From Lasioglossum baleicum (lineage: Eukaryota > Arthropoda > Insecta > Hymenoptera > Halictidae): a stretch of 64,000 nt of DNA. The notes under the pieces are model-generated. The model worked only from the letters and a program-made list of their open reading frames with translations. It was not told where the DNA came from and made no database searches. The translations under genes were made by a program, and so were the position numbers. Below are positions 55,287 to 64,000 of this stretch, in pieces; positions within the stretch are counted from its first letter, which is position 1; each line of letters begins with the position of its first letter. The DNA lies in assembly GCF_051020765.1 (NCBI RefSeq), contig NC_134933.1, forward strand, positions 2,418,001-2,482,000, read 5' to 3'.

Positions 55287-55291
55287 CGACG

Positions 55292-55859
55292 TGCTGAAAC
55301 GGACGATTTTACATTGCATGATAAAAATAACAAGAGTACACTTATTCTTAACCATTTCGAATGAAACAAATATGGAAATCGGTGATATCGACAGGTCTCG
55401 CAGTTCTGGCGTTAAAGATCCTCATTTCGTAGAATGTTATTACCGACGTTCCGCAGAGGGATTAATTAACATTTGAACGGATTGGAACGGTGCCTATCGG
55501 GCCTGGTGCGACTGTCGAAATATTTCGCGATCGATAAACCGTCGATCGTGCTCCGCGGTCGCTGGCGCGATAATGGCTTGTCGGTCATACCCTGTCAATT
55601 TTCGTGAACTCGTTGAACATGCAAAGTTCAGCTCCGGTTGCGTTCAATGCTGTCGAGATTAGAATCCCCTGATTATACAGATTAAACTTGTCGTTCGGAT
55701 ACCGGGAAGCCGTTTCCTTCGTTGATTAAATTTTCTGCGTATCACTCGTCTCTTAGAAACGTATGCTGACTAATCGCTGCCATTGTCACGATCTCGATGA
55801 GTCACGTTCGATTCGTAACAGTAACTTTAAACAAATACAACTTGTGTCTCTAACTAGAA
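55292..55859. other. Non-coding, GC-balanced patch
   Basis: 55440-55800 has balanced composition without ORFs or repeats, similar in character to 48230-48570. Possible host regulatory sequence. Confidence 0.25.
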
Positions 55860-55867
55860 CTTATTAA

Positions 55868-56058
55868 TAGACTGTGGATGTTTATGCAATTTTTGTAGAC
55901 GAATTTTAAGAAACTCGAATTAAATAACATCTTATTTTTCGTGGTAGAACCGTTTTTAGATCTGAAATACATTAAAATAGAGAATTCTGTCGAATTTCAT
56001 ATTCCAAAATTTTTTTTAAATTTTCAGAAGCCATAATTGCATAAAGATTCGCAGTCTA
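55868..56058. mobile_element. AGACTGCGGATCTTTATGCA-family MITE, copy 2
   Basis: TAGACTGTGGATGTTTATGC and the complement of TAGACTGCGAATCTTTATGC bound 191 bp, flanked by a perfect 8-bp duplication CTTATTAA (55860-55867 and 56059-56066). Non-coding. Confidence 0.85.
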
Positions 56059-57025
56059 CTTATTAATTAAAGATGGCGTTGTACCTTTAAATGATTTCTG
56101 CAACCTTAGATTACCTCAAGGTAATTTTAAAGACGTGTGCTGCTGCACTTTCATGGTATCAAACCAAAAATATAATATTCCCTTTAGAAAACACTAAATA
56201 AAAATAAATAAAAATTGTTTAAGTGACGATAGATGTCCCTCTGCACCCCCGTACCGTTTAATTATTCATTATCGTCGATATTACTGCGAAATCGACATTT
56301 ATTCGTCACAAGGAGTAATAGTCTCCAAGCGATTACGAAACAGAGAATCGAATAGAATTGCAAATTGATTAATATGATTTTCACTCTACTGAAGCTATTC
56401 GTGAAAGGAATAAGATGAAAGTTCTCAATATGACGACACTGCGAAATATCTGCGATGTAGAAGAAGATGAGCATCTATCGAATGCAATATTCTCAGTTCG
56501 AAGGCATTAAGAGCGACTATATGGGGTGTAGAATTTTGTATGGAGGTTTAGTATGATGCCTTCGAGATGAACTCCGTGCATTTGGTAAGCGGTAAGTACC
56601 AGTATAGGGTCCGACGCTGACACCGTTGCAGTCATAAAACGCCATTATCAGTAGCGAACGCGCCAAGATTATGGAAGTCGATATTGATGATGTCGATGTC
56701 ATAGGAATCGAGTTTAGGAGGTGTCAGGAGGGGTCGTGAGTACTATCGAGCGGCACACCGAAAATTCCGAAGCCAAATCGCAGTATCGAGACAGCCTGTA
56801 ACAATTGCGTAGTTATTCTTCATTTCTTCTCCATTTAAAATTATTCAGTGGTATTGAAATCATCAAATGTTGTACTTCTCTCGAACATTCCCGAGTTCTT
56901 TCGAAGTAATTTTTCCCGTTGCAAAAATGTTCTTCGCGGCTTTGTTCAAGAATTATTAACGAAAAACTCGGACCAAAAAATAAAATCTGAAGTCTCTAAT
57001 TGTGACTATGATACTTTATTATTAC
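56059..57025. other. No recognisable gene
   Basis: Short frames only (for example minus 56517-56702), none with recognisable motifs. AAGAATTATTAACGAAAAACTC near 56949 echoes the AGTTATTAACGAAAAACACG block of the 742-5885 foldback, so a remnant of that family may lie here. Confidence 0.4.
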
Positions 57026-57179
57026 CAGACTGAAGATCTTTATGCATTTATAGCAAAATTGAGTAGACGAAATTGAAAATTGCAGGAAAATTTTGAAGAT
57101 TGAAGATGTCAATATATGGTTTCTATTTCTCGCAATCTCACTTGGACAATTTTTATTTTGCATAAAGATCCGCAGTCTA
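57026..57179. mobile_element. AGACTGCGGATCTTTATGCA-family MITE, copy 3
   Basis: CAGACTGAAGATCTTTATGC and the complement of TAGACTGCGGATCTTTATGC bound 154 bp, with flanks ATTATTAC and ATTGTTAC (7 of 8 alike). It shares GGTTTCTATTTCTCGCAATC with fragments near 9560 and 10620. Confidence 0.8.
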
Positions 57180-59664
57180 ATTGTTACATAAAAACAGACG
57201 AATAATGCAGAACTAACTTTCGCCGTATTAGAGGCTTACAAGCAAAGTAATTTCAGCGGCTAATTCATTCAAGCAAGCAAACTCATTCTTCATCATCATA
57301 TGATTTAAAAAGTTCACGCCGTATATATGTAGATCGTTCGACAGCTTAAATATAAATCTTATATAAAGAGCTAGATATAACATCAACTAACTCTCATGTA
57401 AAAAGCAATTTTCTACCTAGCCTGGAACCTGAGATAAAAATACCCCAAAAACGCATAATTCTTGGAATATATGTATATAGGAGGATGATGATAATCATGT
57501 TAATTCTAACCCACTTCCAGACAAGCTAGAAACTTGAAATTTTGGAATCAGGTGTCTTTTATATCCAAACTAACAGGAAAAATCGAAAATCCCGAAAAAA
57601 ATACCACCTACGTCATGTGGTTGGGCATACCTTATATGCTTTGGGTTAAAGCCTTCCGAAAATTTCGTTATTTTTGCGATAGGACGCACCGTTCCCGAGA
57701 TACAGCCATTTTTTATTTAAGTAAGACTAGCTCGGCTAACCATCCCCACCACTGCCGTTACGCATTTTCGTGTCGCGAATTCCATGACGCGGATTAGGCT
57801 TACACGCTGCCAAAAGAAGTTTTACTTCAAAAATTCCTTACAACATTTAAGTAATTAAGTGATTCAGCGAGAATTCTAACTTTGCCATTTGAAGAGGCAG
57901 CAAGTTCAAACTCGACATTTCATTTCAAGGCTGTCTGGATTACGCTAATCAACGGACACCTTACAAATAAATATTGTGTGTAACAATATTGCAATATACT
58001 GTGCGTGTCTTAAGTCAGACGCATCATCATGCTATTTTCTGCAAATTAACTTCCGTCTATGAATCCTCCGAATATCTGGCGATTTCTTACAAAAATAACA
58101 TGATATCCAAACCAAAACACTTCGTGTAAAGGTTGACCAAGTTCCCCGGCCCATCCACTTCAGTGACATGAAGGATGGACCAAGTTCCTCTCGCCTATCA
58201 AAGTTGTGATATGATGGATGGGCCAAGTTCCTCTTGCCTATAAGGGCTGTGATATCGGGAAGGACCAATTCCCAGAGGCCAATGATTGTTGCACTTACCT
58301 AACTCAAACTTTACAACCTAGGGAACTTGGCGTCTGCGCTGGCACTAATATTTTGACTTGCATGAGAAAAGTTTATCATATAATTTAAGGTCAAAACTTT
58401 GTATATTTCAAAAGTTGTAACATATGTATGTTACAGCACCGACGAGATAATACTATCTCGTCGGTGGTTACAGCCAGCAACAAGTTATTTCAATTAAAAT
58501 CTACATCTTTTCAATTAAAATTTAAATGTCACATCATGTAAATTAAAATTTAAACAACAAATTATTTGTTAATTGGATGTCAAATAAAAAAGAAAGCAAA
58601 AAATTGTTTATTATTCGAGCAAGTCTAAATAGACTATTTAGAATAATAAAGTTAATTGTTATTTACAAATACATACAATTTAAGTTGTTATTTGTATTGA
58701 CAAATTATTCGATTAAATGTTCAGTATTAATAATACTTCATTATTATTTATTATACATAGACATTAAACAAATTTTCGTTCCAACTGTCCTCAGTAACGA
58801 TAGTAATACTTATTCATGTATCATCTGTTGTGCATTATTTGAGAAGCTTTAGAGCTTGTGTCAAATAGCACGTATCGAATCGACATGCAAATAGCACATG
58901 TCGGTCGGTTAAATTAACAGCCTGGATAAATTAAGGCCCGATGGATAATCGAGACCCGAGGAAATAATTAAAATGTACATTATATTCGAAAATCAATTTT
59001 TTGTTTTTGAGAATTTATGTCCCTTCATAATGTAATCATATTTAAACGCATATTTGTTTATAATCGGGATCCGGTTAATCGAGGTCCTACCGTATTAGGT
59101 TGCATATGAAATGTCCGATTTTTAGCAGTGACATTAAACAAACGCAATTTTCTATAGCCAATGTATTCTATCTATAAATTTTAAGTTTCTTAATTGTATT
59201 ACGGTAAAAATAAGATATAATGGTCATTCACTTTTCTTTTTCATTTACAAGATTATCTTGATTTTCTGGTTCTTTTTACCATTAACGACTAGTACGTTAA
59301 TTAATCACCACATTTTGACTAAAAATCACATAACGCTTATCGTCAATAAGTTATTTTTCCAGACATAAAAGGAACACACGACAATCGCGTTGGTTGACGT
59401 TGAGATAAACTTGATTTAAAAGTAAGATCATACAATAAATATAAAACTATAAAAGTGTAACAGGCTTACAAATATGATAAGGATTAATTTATTTAGACTT
59501 TGCGCGATATAATACGTGTTCTAATAAAGATATTTATTAAATGATTTATTATGAAAGCATACTTATAATTTCAATAATTGTGAAATAAAAATCTAGGACT
59601 GGTCATTCGGACCGCTTTGTACCACAAAGTTTTATAATAAACCTATAGACTATAGACTATAGAC
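57180..59664. other. No firm gene; small repeats and a hairpin
   Basis: 58130-58290 holds about three copies of a unit of about 45 bp (GGATGGACCAAGTTCCTCT, then GTGATAT). A perfect 13-bp-stem hairpin CACCGACGAGATA/TATCTCGTCGGTG with a 4-base loop is at 58437-58466. Around 58920-59090, GGATAATCGAGACC and GGTTAATCGAGGTCC hint at an old pogo-like element. Nothing coding is convincing. Confidence 0.35.
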
Positions 59665-59713
59665 CAGGGATGAGCAATCCGCGGCCCGCCACACTTTCTT
59701 GTGCGGGGCCCTT
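59665..59713. mobile_element. hAT-type terminal repeat fragment
   Basis: CAGGGATGAGCAATCCGCGG followed by CCCGCC and GTGCGGGGCCC resembles the ends of Charlie-like hAT elements. A TATAGAC 7-mer is repeated three times just before it. No right end is visible. Confidence 0.5.
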
Positions 59714-59870
59714 CAAAGATTTTACATTTAGAATATGTTTCTTCTATCGATCGTGGTTGCTGTTAATAAATTTTTAAATGCTTTCGGGGCGCAACGGTTC
59801 GATCGATATTAAACATATTTATTTACTTTGTAAATCTATCATAAATGTCCAATGGGAGTTTTCTCCCTTT

Positions 59871-60057
59871 CGTCGTCAGGATATTTCCAATACGATAACG
59901 TCGATCCTTTAAGTAAGCATCATCTACGATTCCAGGCTGCAAATCCGGAAATATCTTTGAACATTGTTAGAAATCCTCTATGCTCCACCGATACCGAAAG
60001 CTCGCAAGAAACATGCATCTGTAGTCGTCCCTCTAATGGCGATTGCGATGGTACCTA
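59871..60057 (+). CDS. Possible terminal exon on plus, unrecognised
   Basis: After an acceptor-like CGTCGTCAG, a plus frame runs 60 codons (GYFQYDNVDPLSKHHLRFQA, then CSTDTESSQETCICSRPS) to a stop. Its composition is protein-like and unlike the AT-rich surroundings. It could be the C-terminus of a host gene whose other exons are outside recognition, or chance. Confidence 0.3.
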
Positions 60058-60124
60058 ATAATTGTTGAAAAATATATGATTTTTACATTGTTCAATTTGT
60101 ACGCACTTTTTGTTTATACATGTC

Positions 60125-60840
60125 TGTTATTGAGTGGAAGAGTGGTTGACCGAACTCCTTGTTGTAACAGTCAGACTTTATTGCTAAACTGTACACCAAC
60201 TGAACTCACTAACTATTTACACTAAACTTATACACTTACTGATGTAACACAACTTATTAAATGAAACTTTTACTCAAATTGTCTTAATGATAATGATATC
60301 GTGGTCTCTGAAACCCGGTAAATGTGAAGCGATTGAAATGATGATGACGTGGCGCGAGCTTTGAGAACAGAGAGAACGCGTGTTTACGTATTCGCGTGAT
60401 AATCTGAACTGGTGAGAGTGATTCGGTGATAAAGGTTCCTGACGTCACGGGACGCTAGCTATTCACATCCTCGCAGAGATGTAGCAATCAGTGTCTCGCG
60501 AGTCGAACCACTGATGCCAAGGCTGTGGTACTGTGGTACTAAACCATACCCCCACCATAGCCTACTATTGCCCCTACGTTGTTTTCCAACGCGCCCGCGC
60601 GCTACACTCACCAGAGTATCACTCTACTGTATCCGTAGAGGTACGCTGGTGAGTTGGTGAGTGTAGCGCGCGGGCGCGTTGGTAAACAACGGAGGGGCAA
60701 TAGTAGGCTATGGTGGGGGTATGGTTTAGTACCACAGTACCACAGCCTTGGCATCAGTGAGTCGAACCCATCGAAGTCGCGATCGGTCGTCACGCGCTAG
60801 CGCACGTGACGTCAGAGGTCTTCTCACTCGCTCCTTAACA
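60125..60840 (-). repeat. Solo LTR (minus orientation), ATGTC duplication
   Basis: TGTTATTGAGTGGAAG at the left and CTCCTTAACA at the right are flanked by ATGTC on both sides (60120-60124 and 60841-60845). On minus it contains AATAAAGTCTGACTG near its 3' end, a polyadenylation signal, which sets the orientation. A hAT-type MITE sits inside; without it the LTR is about 457 bp. Confidence 0.8.
60509..60759. mobile_element. hAT-type MITE inside the solo LTR
   Basis: 251-bp palindrome with tips CACTGATGCCAAGGCTGTGG and its complement and a perfect 8-bp duplication AGTCGAAC (60501-60508 and 60760-60767). Arms of about 100 bp are nearly identical (GCGCGCGGGCGCGTTGG region), so the insertion is recent. 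Confidence 0.9.
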
Positions 60841-60950
60841 ATGTCCTATTTTATTTTTTAAGAAAATATTCTTTCACGTCATGTAAAAAGGAGTTAGTTG
60901 CATGTAATAAGCTCTAAGGAGATACATTGCATTGTATCATTCATGCTAAC

Positions 60951-61121
60951 CTTATTTAATGTAAATTGCTGTCGATGCACTTCCTTCAGACTGAAAATAA
61001 CGTAGCCAGACAATTGAAATGCTGGGGATCTAACAGCAGATGGGCCAGCCGGACTTTGAACACTTGGCATTACTAATCGGCTTTCTTGCTTTAAAAACTT
61101 TTTAGGAGTTTTATTTGCAAG
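60951..61121 (-). CDS. scra: Anillin (scraps), anillin-homology region exon 2
   Basis: 57 codons in phase 0 between an acceptor GTTTCGCAG and a donor GTTAGC. The protein reads TPKKFLKQESRL, then VQSPAGPSAVRSPAFQLSGY and FSLKEVHRQQFTLNK. This order (TPK.LL, SP.G.SAVR, F.L.G...S, F.L.KV) is that of the C2-like anillin-homology domain, which precedes the PH domain in anillin, the scaffold of the cytokinetic contractile ring. The match is from memory of the family, not a search. The next exon, which should begin with a VP..SPLEG-like sequence, would lie at lower coordinates; I did not find it, and a solo LTR occupies the adjoining intron. Confidence 0.7.
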
Positions 61122-61181
61122 CTGCGAAACATATCACTATTTATTGAAACTGCATACGATTGTGCACCAAAATGTGCTTAC

Positions 61182-61391
61182 CTTTTCGTTGCAATTATTG
61201 TTACTGCTACTGCATCCGTTACCATTATGAATGTGATACTTAATATAATGTGGTAAAATTTCCGGATTAGTTTCAAGCGAGTATATCTTGATAATTATTT
61301 TTATATCTTTACAATAATTAAGTAATTTAATTGTCGGAAAACGCAGACATGAGTCGCCAATACATGTCAATATGCAAAAAAATACAGAGCC
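61182..61391 (-). CDS. scra: Anillin (scraps), anillin-homology region exon 1 in window
   Basis: 70 codons in phase 0, from an acceptor ATTTCAAG to a strong donor GTAAGC, joined to the next exon over a 60-bp intron. The peptide has CIGDSCLRFPTIKLL, DIKIIIKIYSLETNPEILPH and YIKYHI, which fits the conserved beta-strand segment of the anillin-homology domain, followed by an Asn/Ser-rich loop. Upstream exons would lie at higher coordinates, past the foldback and Harbinger sequences or outside the window. The exact upstream acceptor is less certain than the donor. Confidence 0.7.
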
Positions 61392-61498
61392 CTTGAAATG
61401 TACATCCTATTTAGATATTTTGTCTTACTTTTAATAGTAGCGGAAATAATTTAAGTGTTCAAGATATAATAAACACCCTGTATTATATCCGCTCGAAA

Positions 61499-61615
61499 TG
61501 AATACCGTTAACGCAAATCCTATGGTAAGTCGGGAAAGAGTAAGAACTAGTGATGGTTGGGCTAGGAATGTTGCAAAACGACTTCGTAATTCGGGTGCAG
61601 ATGCAAATGACGATA
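61499..61615 (+). pseudogene. Short ORF fragment cut by a foldback element
   Basis: The plus frame MNTVNAN..RTSDGWARNVAKRLRNSGAD stays open until the foldback boundary. The WxRNVAKxLRNxG pattern resembles the N-terminal part of proteins encoded by some insect DNA transposons. Too short for a firm call. Confidence 0.3.
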
Positions 61616-62514
61616 GAGGGGTTATTCCATGCCAAATGGATTACTCTTTGCAGACACCATCGTCGTTTTTGTTGTAAATGAAATATGTTGTAGTCTATGT
61701 GAAAATTCGTGGAGGCTTAAGTCATCATTTTGCCGGTTTCGAATTTTTTTTAAAAAATGGCAAGCTTTCGAAAATTAAAACTTTTTCCCATTTTGGCGAA
61801 AACGGGCCTCGCTTGCGAATTTTTATCGCAGGATCTGTTTGTCCGATTGAGCTAAATTTTTTTTTGTTTTATTCGGAAAGGATTGGGCTATTACATAATA
61901 ATTTTTTCAACCTCAAAAATCAACTTTATAATGTCGGAAAATTTAAACAAATTCTTTTTCTACGTTTTTTCGATGATGGGGCTCAGTGATTTAAATGTAG
62001 AAAAAATATGGTTATATTCCTTGAAGATTCCCCTTTAAAATGAGCCCTTGAAAAAGATGGTGCATATTATCAATGGAGGGCTCATTTTAAAGGGGAATCT
62101 TCAAGGAATATAACCATATTTTTTTTCTACATTTAAATCACTGAGCTCCATCATCGAAAAAACGTAGAAAAAGAATTTGTTTACATTTTTTTTCGACATT
62201 ATAAAGTTGATTGTCGAGGTTGAAAAAATTATTTTAAATAAAACCAAATAAAACCGAATAAAACCAAAAAAATGTAGCTCAATTGGACTAACAGATCCTG
62301 CGATAAAAATTCGCAAGCGAGGCCCGTTTTCGCCAAAATAGGAAAAAATTTTAATTTTCGAAAGCCTGCCATTTCTAAAAAAAAATCGAAACCGGCAAAA
62401 TAATGACTTAAGCCTCCACGAATTTTCACATGGACTACAACATATTTCATTTACAACAAAATCGACGATGGTGCCTGCAAAAAGTAATCGATTTGGCATG
62501 GAATGACACAGAGG
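61616..62514. mobile_element. 0.9-kb foldback element
   Basis: Arms of about 430 bp, inverted around 62065. Outer tips contain ATTCCATGCCAAATNGATTA and GACACCATCGTCG; inner parts share CTTCAAGGAATATAACCAT and AAACGGGCCTCGCTTGCGAA. Long mirrored frames on both strands are only a result of the palindrome. Confidence 0.85.
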
Positions 62515-62666
62515 TAAAGCACCAAATCCGCGTAAACTCCGTGAAAATATTAATTTATAAAAATTATAATTTACAAGGTACATGCAAAAATAAAAAAGGC
62601 ATTTTTTAAAACTTTTTTATTTTTAATACTATGTTACACGAAAGTTCAATGGCTCATTGTTCAAGT

Positions 62667-63268
62667 TTACATATTTATGTTTTGTTCCTCCTCCGACAAC
62701 TTCTCCGCTAGTAAAGAGTCGACAAATCGCCCAAATTTGTAGAACTTCCGTTTTGCTATCATCTGACGTTTCACATCCAAACTCAAAATTGCGGCTGTCA
62801 CGCTCCTGCCATATAATTCGATGTGGTTCTCCTCCTTGTCCAACACTCCACGGAGCAATCTGTTCGACTCCTCAAAATTTCGGAGCATACCGTCGTCATC
62901 GTTATTGGTTCTTTTACGTTTTGTAACTCTCGTCGGCGGGTGTCGCCGGACCTCTGAGTCGGCATCCGACTCCCCATCTGCGGATTCGGTAGTGCCGGTC
63001 GTAGGATTTGATGTAAAAGTGGTGCCGGTCGTAGGATCCGATGAGGTAGTGGCCATTGCATCCTCGGTGTTTGGTCGGGAAAAGCCGGGGCGGTAGCTGC
63101 AGATCGTATCTCGTTCTTCGAAACACGGAAGCAAAAATTCCAAAATCGCCCCATATTTGTGATTTCTATCGCTGGAATTCGCCGCCTGGCCGCTTTTCGT
63201 AATCTGACGTTGCCGGAACTTCCGGAACGAATCTCGAATATTCTGCCATCTGCGTTTGCAGAGGGAAG
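62667..63268 (-). pseudogene. Harbinger MADF/BESS-like accessory protein, 5' truncated
   Basis: The open minus frame begins after an acceptor-like TTTGCAG with LCKRRWQNIRDSFRKFRQR, the second half of a MADF (Myb/SANT-like) DNA-binding domain. It continues through KYGAILEFLLPCFEERDT, an acidic/Thr-rich linker and a BESS-like C-terminus (KRQMIAKRKFYKFGRFVDSL). PIF/Harbinger elements encode such a protein to help the transposase enter the nucleus and bind DNA. The N-terminal half of the MADF domain is missing, and the transposase exon starts only 48 bp away on the other strand. Confidence 0.7.
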
Positions 63269-63315
63269 CTGCAAACAGAAATATTTTTTAATTAATCGTC
63301 TATCATTGTTGTAGA

Positions 63316-64000
63316 TACCTAGCAACGGGAGACTCTTTCAAGACAATCAGCTACAGTTTTCGGATGGGGCATGCGACGGTATACCAGATTGTCACGGAAA
63401 CATGTAGAGTTATCGCAGAAACGCTGTTGGAGGAAACGATGCCGACGCCCAGCAAGGAAAGGTGGGAGGAAATCAGAAAACAATTTTGGGAGAAATGTAA
63501 ATTCCCAAACTGCTTGGGGCCATTGACGGGAAGCATGTAGCGATACAGAAATCACCGAACTCGGGATCTGACTTTTTCAATTACAAGAAGACATGTTCGA
63601 TTGTGTTGTTGGCCCTGTCGGACGCGGACGCCAACTTCATCGCCGTCGATGTAGGGGGCAAAGGCAGGAGTAGCGATGGTGGGCTACTTGCCACATCAAA
63701 CCTTAGGGATTTAATTAACGACGGAACGATGAGGTTGTTACCCGACGGAAATTTGCCGGGCACATCAATTTGCGCGCCCTGCGTGATAGTGGGCGATGAA
63801 GCCTTCCCGCTTCGAAGAAATCTTTTGCGCTCGTATCCAGGAGCACAAGCTCAAGGCGACGAAACGATGACTAATTTCAACACGTGCCTATCCATGGCAC
63901 GGCGCGTCGCGGAGAATAATTTTGGAATACTTTCTCAGAAATTCCGCATATTTAACAGGCGGATCCAGGCCTTGCCTGAAAATGCTGATTTTCATATATT
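63316..64000 (+). pseudogene. PIF/Harbinger DDE transposase, 5' truncated, frameshifted, runs off the window
   Basis: After an acceptor-like TTGTAG, the frame gives RYLATGDSFKTISYSFRMGH and TVYQIVTETCRVI. It then meets a one-base deletion in the G-run near 63516, and resumes with the catalytic AIDGKHVAIQ region. Beyond it come NYKKTCSIVLLALSDADANF, VDVGGKGRSSDGG and VGDEAFPLRRNLL, which supply Asp residues of the DDE nuclease. This is a HARBI1-like protein. The C-terminal catalytic Glu region is only partly in the window (MARRVAENNFGIL visible). The N-terminus is missing. Confidence 0.85.

Noticed and set aside
61678..62583. Mirror-image ORFs of 100-160 aa
   Set aside because: Both are produced by the two arms of the 0.9-kb palindrome; the peptides are AT-driven and unrecognised.
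1..64000. CRISPR arrays, bacterial operons, ribosome binding sites
   Set aside because: No regularly spaced direct repeats with unique spacers. Introns, long LTRs and P/hAT/Copia elements show the DNA is from an animal.

Overview
This is eukaryotic DNA, almost certainly from an insect and plausibly a hymenopteran such as an ant. It is AT-rich, has GT-AG introns, and carries transposon superfamilies typical of insect genomes. The best host gene is a pair of minus-strand exons near 61 kb whose translation I recognise as the anillin-homology region of anillin (scraps). Almost everything else with a recognisable function is transposable-element sequence. Organism and family names are recognition from memory; no database was searched.

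Left third (0.1-13.7 kb). Two CAGGGTGT-ended foldback elements sit side by side. The second is split by a complete hAT element (932-5701, 8-bp target duplication CGCGACAC) with an intact 631-aa BED-finger transposase. Next is a complete P element (5964-10158, target duplication AACACGGC, 29-bp terminal repeats) with a three-exon THAP-domain transposase carrying one in-frame stop. A decayed Gypsy pol fragment (about 11.06-13.3 kb) follows, split by an unusual interleaved foldback element with a TTA duplication.

Nested tower (16.6-29.5 kb). A hAT element (16687-29439, duplication GTGTTAGG) has inserted into a minus-strand exon-like unit. It carries a Copia retrotransposon (17244-26653, LTRs with no visible difference, duplication TATTC), which in turn carries a 5'-truncated I-like non-LTR element (18438 to about 23098) with an open 1243-aa ORF2. 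The insertion order can be read directly: exon-like unit, then hAT, then Copia, then non-LTR.

Middle and right (29.5-60 kb). This part is gene-poor. It holds related exon-like units, solo LTRs, long palindromic foldback elements, an inverted pair of Helitron helicase fragments, and several short DNA-transposon families. The most striking family has ends beginning CACAGTG, 5-bp CG-rich target duplications and a conserved CAAAAT block 22-23 bp inside. This is Transib-like and resembles the heptamer-spacer-nonamer layout of V(D)J recombination signals.

Right edge (60-64 kb). A minus-orientation solo LTR carries a hAT-type MITE. Then come the two anillin exons, a 0.9-kb palindrome, and a broken PIF/Harbinger element with its MADF/BESS-like protein on minus and its DDE transposase on plus, running off the window.
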